Under the pieces are notes generated by a model. It saw nothing but the letters and a program-made list of their open reading frames with translations. It did not search any database and was not told the origin of the DNA. Below, piece after piece: positions 57,816 to 64,000 of a DNA stretch of 64,000 bases (within the stretch, counting starts at the first letter, position 1; every line of letters starts with the position of its first letter). This DNA comes from Gammaproteobacteria bacterium (GTDB lineage Bacteria; Pseudomonadota; Gammaproteobacteria; Pseudomonadales; Porticoccaceae). Position numbers and translations under genes: made by a program. The stretch is from positions 1-64,000 of the forward strand of contig JADJET010000004.1 of assembly GCA_016708925.1 (NCBI GenBank), read 5' to 3'.

Positions 57816-58085
57816 TTGGCCAATACACCCCAGGCGAAAAAGCGCGCCCGTCAGAGCGAAAAGCGCCGTCAGCTCAAAGCTGGCCAGCGTTCCATGACGC
57901 GCACCTACATCAAGAAAGTCCAGGCTGCATTGCTGGCCGGTGATCTGGAGGCCGCCAAGGCCGCCTATGCCGCCGCCGTGCCCGTGCTGGATCGCATCGC
58001 CGACAAGGGCGTGATCCACAAGAACAAGGCCGCGCGCTACAAGAGCCGGCTCAACGCCCATATCAAGGCGCTCGCCAGCGGCTGA
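57816..58085 (+). CDS. rpsT: 30S ribosomal protein S20
   Basis: A primary 16S rRNA-binding protein of the small subunit. 89 residues: ANTPQAKKRARQSEKRR at the start, TYIKKVQAALLAGDLEAAKAAY in the middle and IHKNKAARYKSRLNAHIKAL at the end are all signature segments. The start codon is TTG, preceded by GGAG nine bases upstream. The same rare start is used for S20 in Escherichia coli, where it takes part in autoregulation, so it is probably conserved here for the same reason. Confidence 0.97.
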   Translation: MANTPQAKKRARQSEKRRQLKAGQRSMTRTYIKKVQAALLAGDLEAAKAAYAAAVPVLDRIADKGVIHKNKAARYKSRLNAHIKALASG

Positions 58086-58108
58086 GTTCTGTTCCCACGT
58101 TTGCCTTG

Positions 58109-58140
58109 CAAAGCCGGCTGATGTCGGCTTTGTCGTTTTA
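58109..58140 (+). terminator. Intrinsic terminator after rpsT
   Basis: CAAAGCCG and CGGCTTTG form an 8-bp stem with an 8-base loop, followed by TCGTTTTA. It sits 23 bases past the rpsT stop, between it and convergent proB. Confidence 0.7.
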
Positions 58141-58184
58141 CACCGCTGTTTGAGCGCCGGTTGTTCAGGCGGGTGCGGCGTTGT

Positions 58185-59312
58185 TCAGACCAGCACCAGA
58201 TTGTCGCGGTGGATCAGTTCGGCGTCGCCGCCGTAGCCCAGTATTTCCAGGATGCGGTCGCTGCCCAGGCCGGCGATGCGCCGGGTTTCCGCACTGCTGT
58301 AATTGATCAGGCCGCGGGCGATCTCGCGCCCGTCCTCGGCCAGGCAGCGCACCAGATCGCCGCGGGCGTAGTCGCCTTCGCAGCGCAAGACACCCACCGG
58401 CAGCAGACTGCGACCGGATTCGCGCAGTACGCGCACCGCGCCGGCATCCAGGGTGACGGCACCCTTTGCCTGAAGCTGTCCCGCCAGCCACTGCTTGCGC
58501 GCCACCAGAGGTTCGCTGTCGGCGACCAGCAAGGTGCCCAGCAGTTCGCCTTCGGCGAGGCGGGTCAGCACCTGGTCGATGCGTCCCCCGGCGATCAGCG
58601 TGTGTGCGCCGGAACGCGCCGCGAGGCGCGCGGCGCGCAGCTTGGTGATCATGCCGCCGCGGCTGAGCTGGCTGGCGCTGCCGCCGGCGATGGCATCGAG
58701 GCCGAGATCCAGGGCGCGGCCGCGCTGAATCAGGGTGGCGTCGGGATTCGCCCGTGGATCGGCGCTGTAGAGGCCGTCGCGGTCGGTGAGGATCACCAGC
58801 AGCGGCGCTTCGATGAGATTGGCGACCAGTGCGCCCAGGGTGTCGTTGTCGCCGAAGCGGATCTCGTCGGTGACCACGGTGTCGTTCTCGTTGACCACCG
58901 GCACCACGCCCAGTTTGATCAGCGTCGTGAGGGTGCGGCGCGCATTGAGATAACGCTGCCGATTGGAGAGATCGTCATGGTCGAGCAGGATCTGGGCGGT
59001 GTGGCGGCCGTAGCGCTGAAAGCAGGATTCGTAGGCCTCGATCAGCCCCATCTGGCCGACCGCGGCGGCGGCTTGCAGTTCGTGAAGTTCGCGCGGGCGC
59101 TGCGCCCAGTTGAGGCGCGCCATGCCTTCGGCGATGGCGCCCGAGGATACCAGCACGATTTCGTAGCCCTGGTCCTGGAGCGCGGCGATCTGGCCGACCC
59201 AGCCGGCGATGGCTTCCCGGGCCAGGCCGCGGCCGTCGTTGGTGAGCAGGGCGCTGCCGATCTTCACCACCCAGCGGCGGGCGGCGGTGACCTGGCGGCG
59301 TTCAGCGTCCAC
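58185..59312 (-). CDS. proB: Glutamate 5-kinase
   Basis: First enzyme of proline synthesis, phosphorylating glutamate. The 375 residues include VVKIGSALLTNDGRGLAR near 15-32, LVSSGAIAEGMARL near 54-67, VPVVNENDTVVTDEIRFGDNDTLGALVA near 136-163 and GGMITKLRAARLAARSGAHTLIA near 217-239. A C-terminal PUA domain (GAVTLDAGAVRVLRESGRSLLP and beyond) is present, as in the Escherichia coli enzyme. Follows obgE by 14 bases. Confidence 0.97.
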   Translation of the reverse strand: MDAERRQVTAARRWVVKIGSALLTNDGRGLAREAIAGWVGQIAALQDQGYEIVLVSSGAIAEGMARLNWAQRPRELHELQAAAAVGQMGLIEAYESCFQRYGRHTAQILLDHDDLSNRQRYLNARRTLTTLIKLGVVPVVNENDTVVTDEIRFGDNDTLGALVANLIEAPLLVILTDRDGLYSADPRANPDATLIQRGRALDLGLDAIAGGSASQLSRGGMITKLRAARLAARSGAHTLIAGGRIDQVLTRLAEGELLGTLLVADSEPLVARKQWLAGQLQAKGAVTLDAGAVRVLRESGRSLLPVGVLRCEGDYARGDLVRCLAEDGREIARGLINYSSAETRRIAGLGSDRILEILGYGGDAELIHRDNLVLV

Positions 59313-59326
59313 GGCGCGGGTTCCGG

Positions 59327-60517
59327 TCAGGGGGCATGGAACACTTCGACATCATGGTCATCGTCGTCGTCATCCTGGTCCGCGAGTTCATCATCCGCAC
59401 CGGTTCGTTGCGCCTGTAGCCAGGCGATGCGCTCGCGGGCCTCGCGCTGCATCGCTTCCTGCATTTCGCGCTCGTGGCGCGCGGCTTCGGGATCTTCAGT
59501 CTGGATGCGGGCGCGTGCTTCGAGGTAATTCATCACCGCTTCGCACAGTTCGTTGGTGCCCGCGCGCTCGGCGGCCGAGATCAGATACCAGGGTGCATCC
59601 CAGCCGAGGGCGTCCGCGATGGCGGTGGCGCGCGCGCGGGCTTCGTCCGGCGGCAACAGGTCGGCCTTGTTGAACACCAGCCAGCAATCCCGCTGGGCCA
59701 GCGTGGGGCTGAATTTTTCGAGCTCCCCGTGCAGGGTGCGCACCGCATCCGCCGGATCGCCGCCATCCAGGGGCGCGAGATCGACAAGATGCAGAAGGAG
59801 TCGCGTACGCGTCAGGTGGCGCAGAAAGCGGATACCAAGCCCCGCACCGTCGGCGGCGCCCTCGATCACTCCGGGCACGTCGGCGACCACGAAGCTTCGG
59901 TAATGCGCCAGTGACACCACACCGAGATTGGGTACCAGCGTGGTAAACGGGTAATCCGCGACCTTGGGCCGCGCCGCCGAGATCGCGTGGATCAGCGTGG
60001 ATTTGCCGGCGTTGGGCAAGCCCAGCAGCCCCACATCGGCGAGCAGCTTGAGTTCGAGGCGCAGATGGCGGGTCTCGCCTTCGCTGCCGGGACTGGTACG
60101 CCGGGGGGCGCGATTGATGCTGGATTTGAAGCGGGCGTTGCCGAGGCCGTGGAAGCCGCCGCGCGCCACCACCAGGCGCTCGCCGGATGTGGTGAGGTCG
60201 CCGATGATTTCGTCGGTGTCGGCATCCATCACGGTGGTACCCACGGGGACCGGCAGCAGCAGGTCTTCGGCCGAGCGGCCCCGGCAGTTGGCGCCGCGAC
60301 CAGTGGCGCCGCTGTCGGCGCGAAACACGCGCTGATAACGGTAGTCCACCAGGGTGTTGAGTCCGGGGTCGGCGACCAGGATGACGCTGCCGCCATCGCC
60401 GCCATCGCCACCGTCCGGACCGCCCTTGGGAATGTACTTCTCGCGCCGGAAGCTCATGCAGCCGTTGCCGCCGTTGCCGGCGATGACATTGATGGGCGCT
60501 TCGTCGACGAATTTCAT
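59327..60517 (-). CDS. obgE: GTPase ObgE/CgtA
   Basis: Ribosome-associated GTPase linked to 50S assembly and stress responses. The 396 residues begin MKFVDEAPINVIAGNGGNGC, the glycine-rich Obg fold, with GGPDGGDGGDGGSVILVAD near 32-50. The GTPase domain has LPNAGKSTLIHAI near 166-178, YPFTTLVPNLG, ADVPGVIEGAADGAGLGIRFLRH and NKADLL. An acidic tail (DDELADQDDDDDDHD) closes it. Separated from rpmA by a terminator. Confidence 0.97.
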   Translation of the reverse strand: MKFVDEAPINVIAGNGGNGCMSFRREKYIPKGGPDGGDGGDGGSVILVADPGLNTLVDYRYQRVFRADSGATGRGANCRGRSAEDLLLPVPVGTTVMDADTDEIIGDLTTSGERLVVARGGFHGLGNARFKSSINRAPRRTSPGSEGETRHLRLELKLLADVGLLGLPNAGKSTLIHAISAARPKVADYPFTTLVPNLGVVSLAHYRSFVVADVPGVIEGAADGAGLGIRFLRHLTRTRLLLHLVDLAPLDGGDPADAVRTLHGELEKFSPTLAQRDCWLVFNKADLLPPDEARARATAIADALGWDAPWYLISAAERAGTNELCEAVMNYLEARARIQTEDPEAARHEREMQEAMQREARERIAWLQAQRTGADDELADQDDDDDDHDVEVFHAP

Positions 60518-60587
60518 GAGTTGTATCCCCCGGAAGCTGGGGTTCCGGCGTATCGAATCATATGCCAGGCGGGTTGGCCGCCTCCAT

Positions 60588-60614
60588 AAAAAAAGCCCCG
60601 GTAAAGGGGCTTTT
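60588..60614 (-). terminator. Bidirectional-looking terminator between rpmA and obgE
   Basis: On the minus strand AAAAGCCCC, loop TTTACC, GGGGCTTTTTTT. A T-run of seven follows the stem. It lies 24-50 bases past the rpmA stop. Partial read-through would lower obgE and proB relative to the ribosomal genes. Confidence 0.85.
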
Positions 60615-60637
60615 CCGCAAGCCTGTCGCGCTGGCGG

Positions 60638-60895
60638 TCAGTTGACCACGATGTCGACGAAGCGGCGGTTGTGCGGTCCCCGCACCGCGAAGCGGACAGT
60701 GCCGTCGGCGGTGGCAAACAGGGTGTGGTCGCGGCCGATGCCGACGTTGACGCCGCGGTGAAACGCGGTGCCGCGCTGCCGCACAATGATGCTGCCCGCG
60801 GTGACGTTCTCGCCGCCAAAGCATTTCACGCCGAGGCGCTTGCTATGGGAGTCGCGGCCATTGCGGGTACTGCCGCCTGCCTTTTTAGTTGCCAT
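60638..60895 (-). CDS. rpmA: 50S ribosomal protein L27
   Basis: 85 residues: ATKKAGGSTRNGRDSHSKRL at the start, GVKCFGGENVTAGSIIVRQRG and KFHPG-like AFHRGVNVGIGRDHTLFA. Position after rplU is universal. Normal length, with a short N-terminus that starts right at the conserved AxKK segment and needs no processing. Confidence 0.98.
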   Translation of the reverse strand: MATKKAGGSTRNGRDSHSKRLGVKCFGGENVTAGSIIVRQRGTAFHRGVNVGIGRDHTLFATADGTVRFAVRGPHNRRFVDIVVN

Positions 60896-60918
60896 CGATC
60901 CGCTCCTTTAATCCGGGT

Positions 60919-61233
60919 TCAGCCGGCGCTGATGCCGGTAATTTTGATCTGGGTGTACCACTGGCGGTGACCCATCTGCTTCATGTGGTGCTTGCGGCGG
61001 CGGAATTTCAGGATCCTCACCTTGTCGGCGCGGCCCTGGCTGACCACCTCGGCGGTCACCTTGCCGCCGGTCACATAGGGCGCGCCCAGCTTGATGTCGC
61101 CGCCGTCCGCCACCATCAGGACACGGTCGAAATCGACCGTTTCGCCCGGGGCGACATTGAGCTTTTCGACGTTGAGTACTTCACCCGGTTCGACCCGGTG
61201 TTGTTTGCCGCCGCTTTCGATAACCGCGTACAT
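60919..61233 (-). CDS. rplU: 50S ribosomal protein L21
   Basis: 104 residues: MYAVIESGGKQHRVEPGEVL, then VDFDRVLMVADGGDIKLGAPYVTGG and KVRILKFRRRKHHMKQMGHRQ. Standard length. First gene of the rplU-rpmA unit, 23 bases before rpmA. Confidence 0.98.
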   Translation of the reverse strand: MYAVIESGGKQHRVEPGEVLNVEKLNVAPGETVDFDRVLMVADGGDIKLGAPYVTGGKVTAEVVSQGRADKVRILKFRRRKHHMKQMGHRQWYTQIKITGISAG

Positions 61234-61294
61234 GCTGAACTCCCGAACGGTCCCGGCTTCGGACGAAGCCAGCTACCCTGTGCAAAGGGCGGCG

Positions 61295-61323
61295 ATTCTA
61301 AGCCAAGACCCGGGTTGCCGCAA
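61295..61323 (-). promoter_or_regulatory. Sigma-70-type promoter of rplU
   Basis: On the minus strand TTGCGG (61318-61323), a 17-base spacer and TAGAAT (61295-61300), about 60 bases upstream of the rplU start. Confidence 0.6.
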
Positions 61324-61586
61324 GGCGCAAACCTGTCCCGCGCGCCGCGCCGGCCTCCGGCGGGCGGTTTCAACGGCTGCGCCAAATCTGCTAGTGTGCG
61401 GCGGCACCGTCCGCCGATCCCGCGGGCCGGCAGACCCCGGTGAGAACACCAACAGGCACGGCTCCACACCTGCGCTGCCGCTCCGCACGGGCCGCTGGCG
61501 GCCGGTGTGGACCCGAGTGTCGCATGACCAACAACAACGATCCGCGCCGACCACCAAACCGCCGCATCAATACAGAGGGGAATCCC

Positions 61587-62510
61587 ATGTCGATCATCAA
61601 CACCTTTGCCGGCGGTCCCCTGGATCGCGCCAGTGACCGCCGCACCGATGCCGACTGGATCGCTGCGCAGCGCGCGAAACCCGATACCCGGGTGATTCCC
61701 TACTACCGGCTGCAACCCCTGGTGACGCCGGGCGGCAACGCCATCGGCTGGTTGCCGGCTGCGGAGTTGAGCGAATTCCTCGGTGCCGATCTGCCCTGCA
61801 TTTTCATGGGCCTCGACACCGCCGGCGTGGCGCATTTTGCCCTGGACGTGACGGGCGTGGAGGACGCCCCGACCCTGGAACCCTTTCGCGGCGCGGGCCG
61901 CTTCATGGACCTGCGCGCCATCGCCTTGCGCCTGCCGCTCGGTGATCCCTCGACGCTCGCCACCGGCAAGGCCGTGCTCGACTGGCACGCGCGCCACCAG
62001 TTCTGCGCCGTGTGCGGCAGCCGCACCGCAATGCGGATGGCGGGCTACATGCGCAAGTGCGGCAATCAGGACTGCAATGCCGAACACTTTCCCCGCACCG
62101 ACCCGGTGGTGATCATGCTCGCCGTGCGCGGCGACGAGGCCCTGGTGGGCCGCCAGAAGAGCTTCCCCCCCGGCATGTACTCGGCGCTCGCCGGCTTCAT
62201 CGAGCCGGGCGAGAACATCGAGGAAGCGGTGCGGCGCGAAATTTTCGAAGAGGCCGGCATTCGCGTCGGCGCGGTGCACTACCACTCCACCCAGCCCTGG
62301 CCCTGGCCCTCGTCGCTGATGATCGGCTGCTTCGCCGATGCCGAAACCACCGAGATCCATATCGACGGGAACGAGCTGGAAGAAGCGCGCTGGGTGTCGC
62401 GCAACCTGCTCGCGGCCGCCTATCGCGGCGAGACCGGCACCGGCGTGCTGCTGCCGCCGCCCATGGCCATCGCCCATCAGTTGCTCAAGACCTTTATCGA
62501 ACAGGGCTGA
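61587..62510 (+). CDS. nudC: NAD+/NADH diphosphatase (NUDIX)
   Basis: A 307-residue NudC-type hydrolase that cleaves NADH, and possibly removes NAD caps from RNA. A zinc ribbon is present: CAVCGSRTAMRMAGYMRKCG then NQDCNAEHFPRTDPVVIML near residues 139-172. The Nudix box is ALAGFIEPGENIEEAVRREI then FEEAGI near 199-224. SQPWPFP-like text reads STQPWPWPSSLMIG, which is diagnostic of NudC. ATG at 61587 has GAGGGG upstream. Divergent from rplU. Confidence 0.94.
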   Translation: MSIINTFAGGPLDRASDRRTDADWIAAQRAKPDTRVIPYYRLQPLVTPGGNAIGWLPAAELSEFLGADLPCIFMGLDTAGVAHFALDVTGVEDAPTLEPFRGAGRFMDLRAIALRLPLGDPSTLATGKAVLDWHARHQFCAVCGSRTAMRMAGYMRKCGNQDCNAEHFPRTDPVVIMLAVRGDEALVGRQKSFPPGMYSALAGFIEPGENIEEAVRREIFEEAGIRVGAVHYHSTQPWPWPSSLMIGCFADAETTEIHIDGNELEEARWVSRNLLAAAYRGETGTGVLLPPPMAIAHQLLKTFIEQG

Positions 62511-62552
62511 GCCCGGCTCGAACCCCGACTTCCAAACCAGAGAACCGCAACC

Positions 62553-63383
62553 ATGAAATACCGTGAAATTCTTTACGAGGTAAAGGACGGCGTCGCCCTG
62601 GTGACGCTCAACCGTCCCGACAAGCTCAACGCCTGGACCACCCGCATGGCGGAAGAGATCCAGGACGCCACGCTGGCGGCGGCCGAGGACGCCGCGGCGC
62701 GGGTGATCGTGATCACCGGCGCCGGCCGGGGCTTCTGCTCCGGCGCCGACATGAAGCTGCTGTCGGACATGGGTGACGGCGGCAAGGGCCAGGCCGCCAC
62801 CGATGATCCCGACGACAGCCCCCGCGCGCGGCCCAGTGACGTGCGCGCCGACTACACCCACAAATACTCGTATTTCCCCGCCATTCCCAAGCCGGTGATC
62901 GCCGCCATCAACGGCCCGGTGGCCGGCATCGGGCTGGTGATGACGCTCTATTGCGACATCCGCATCGCCGCCGCCGACGCCAAGTTCACCACGGCCTTCG
63001 TCAAACGCGGGCTGATCGCCGAATACGGCGGCGCCTGGCTCGCTGCGCGCGTCATGGGCGTCGCCAATGCGCTCGAAATCTTCCTCTCCGGACGGGTTTT
63101 CGACGGCGTCGAGGCGCGCGACCTGGGGCTGGTGAACCAGGTGTTGCCGAACGACGGTTTCATGGATGCGGTGCTGAAATACGCCCGCGACATGGCGCAC
63201 AACAATTCACCGCGCTCGATGGGCGTGATCAAGCACCAGATCTGGGAGAGCCTGTTCCAAAGCCTCGGCGAAGGCGTCGAGCTTTCGGTGGTGGAAATGA
63301 AAGCCAGCATCGCGAGCGAGGATTTCAAGGAGGGCGTCGCGCACTTTCTCGAAAAGCGCCAGGCGCGTTTCAGCGGGCGTTGA
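62553..63383 (+). CDS. Enoyl-CoA hydratase/isomerase family protein
   Basis: A 276-residue crotonase-fold protein. GVALVTLNRPDKLNAW near 12-27, TGAGRGFCSGADMKLL near 53-68 and INGPVAGIGLVMTLYCDIRI near 117-136 are the CoA and oxyanion-hole motifs. FVKRGLIAEYGGAWLAARVMG follows. The second catalytic glutamate position seems to hold a different residue arrangement (AEYGGAW), so hydratase versus isomerase cannot be decided. Forty-two bases after nudC; likely in fatty or aromatic acid breakdown with the following SDR. Confidence 0.9.
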   Translation: MKYREILYEVKDGVALVTLNRPDKLNAWTTRMAEEIQDATLAAAEDAAARVIVITGAGRGFCSGADMKLLSDMGDGGKGQAATDDPDDSPRARPSDVRADYTHKYSYFPAIPKPVIAAINGPVAGIGLVMTLYCDIRIAAADAKFTTAFVKRGLIAEYGGAWLAARVMGVANALEIFLSGRVFDGVEARDLGLVNQVLPNDGFMDAVLKYARDMAHNNSPRSMGVIKHQIWESLFQSLGEGVELSVVEMKASIASEDFKEGVAHFLEKRQARFSGR

Positions 63384-63419
63384 AACCGAGCACCGAACCG
63401 ACAAAAAGACACTGTTCCC

Positions 63420-63446
63420 GTCATGCCCGCGTAGGCGGGCGTCCAG
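63420..63446 (+). repeat. REP-like hairpin core, isolated copy
   Basis: GTCATGCCCGC and GGCGGGC with a short loop, then GTCCAG. It matches the hairpin core of the elements at 16.4, 16.6 and 24.9 kb, apart from a few positions. It lies between the enoyl-CoA hydratase and the SDR. Confidence 0.65.
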
Positions 63447-63575
63447 TGCGGGGTTCCCGAGCGCTGAGCAAAGCATTCGAGGACAGGCGGCGCAGGGACG
63501 ACGAACAATGGATTTTTGGCGGTGGCCAAAAAACAGTAAACACAAAAAGCAGATAGCAGACTGCATGGGGGCAAC

Positions 63576-64000
63576 ATGGGACGAGTAGCAGGCAAAGTGG
63601 CACTGGTCACCGGCGCCGCTTCGGGGCTGGGGCGGGCGACCGCGATCCGGCTCGCCGAAGAGGGCGCGCGCGTAATGGTCACCGACTGGGAGGATCGCGG
63701 CGGCGCCGAAACCGTCGATCTGATCAAGGGCGCGGGCGGCGAGGCGCGCTTTCGCCATCAGGACGTGTCGAGCGAAGAAGAATGGCAGGCGACCATCGAC
63801 GAGATCATCGCCACCTGGGGGCGGCTCGATGTGCTGGTCAACAATGCCGCCGTGATCATCGCCAAGTCGATCAGGGACACCACGCTGAAGGATTGGCGCT
63901 GGCAGAACAGCATCGCCCTCGATGGCGTTTTTCTCGGCGTCAAATACGGCTGCGCGGCCATGGAGAAATCCGGTGGCGGCTCGATCATCAACATCTCGTC
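63576..64000 (+). CDS. Short-chain dehydrogenase/reductase, truncated by window end
   Basis: First 141 codons of an SDR. KVALVTGAASGLGRATAIRLAEEG near residues 7-30 is the TGxxxGxG motif, and VTDWEDRGG is an NAD-type acidic loop. HQDVSSEEEWQATIDE, LDVLVNNAAVI and SGGGSIINIS follow; the catalytic Tyr lies beyond the window. The ATG at 63576 is the only suitable start. Probably in a degradation operon with the hydratase gene. Confidence 0.9.
   Translation, partial: MGRVAGKVALVTGAASGLGRATAIRLAEEGARVMVTDWEDRGGAETVDLIKGAGGEARFRHQDVSSEEEWQATIDEIIATWGRLDVLVNNAAVIIAKSIRDTTLKDWRWQNSIALDGVFLGVKYGCAAMEKSGGGSIINIS

Noticed and set aside
56587..57828. Upstream extension of the nnr reading frame to 57828
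   Set aside because: It would run antisense to queG and overlap the rpsT start. The ATG at 56586 matches the family start.

Overview
The window is a GC-rich bacterial chromosome segment. Gene content and order point to a gammaproteobacterium with Pseudomonas-like synteny. Three blocks support this: queG / nnr-tsaE-amiC-mutL-miaA-hfq-hflX-hflK-hflC-hisZ-purA; glnE-ilvE-waaF-waaG-waaP plus core-LPS kinases and a carbamoyltransferase; and rplU-rpmA-obgE-proB next to rpsT. I cannot name the order or genus from the sequence alone. No rRNA, tRNA or CRISPR array was seen.

Layout. (1) 1-1276: no recognisable gene. (2) 1277-12670: a run of ordinary housekeeping genes that are all broken: a YajR-like MFS transporter, ssb, cysC, fabB and fabA, galU, a phosphomannomutase, pgi, ispB, an LLM-class oxidoreductase and a zinc alcohol dehydrogenase. 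Most breaks are single-base indels that can be repaired by eye, but ssb also has a stop codon and pgi has large internal losses. (3) 12783-14261: an ISL3-family insertion sequence with 20/21-matching terminal inverted repeats and a frameshifted transposase. It is followed by a chimeric ORF joining the start of an EmrB-type transporter to the end of ParC. (4) From 14.9 kb to the end nearly every gene is intact.

The intact part holds an amidohydrolase; hspQ; two tandem short-chain dehydrogenases; the periplasmic glucan system (opgG, a small coupled ORF, opgH, and a divergent Tat-type opgD); an orphan GspE/PilB-type ATPase followed by glnE and ilvE; and a lipopolysaccharide core cluster (waaF, waaG, waaP, two further kinase-like genes, a carbamoyltransferase and a family 2 glycosyltransferase). 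Then come a polyamine operon (speA, carboxynorspermidine dehydrogenase, nspC, a small broken gene), the purA-to-queG block, rpsT, proB-obgE-rpmA-rplU, an NADH pyrophosphatase, an enoyl-CoA hydratase and the start of another dehydrogenase. Only three genes here are frameshifted (waaF, waaP and the small gene after nspC), each by one simple change.

The most useful observations are the sharp change from indel-riddled to clean sequence at the IS; the in-frame EmrB-ParC chimera; a pair of inverted, CTAG-bounded, REP-like elements flanking the hspQ/SDR/opg segment; the absence of waaC from its usual slot; and the conserved-looking small ORF translationally coupled to opgH. I found no clear candidate for a wholly new defence or biosynthetic system.
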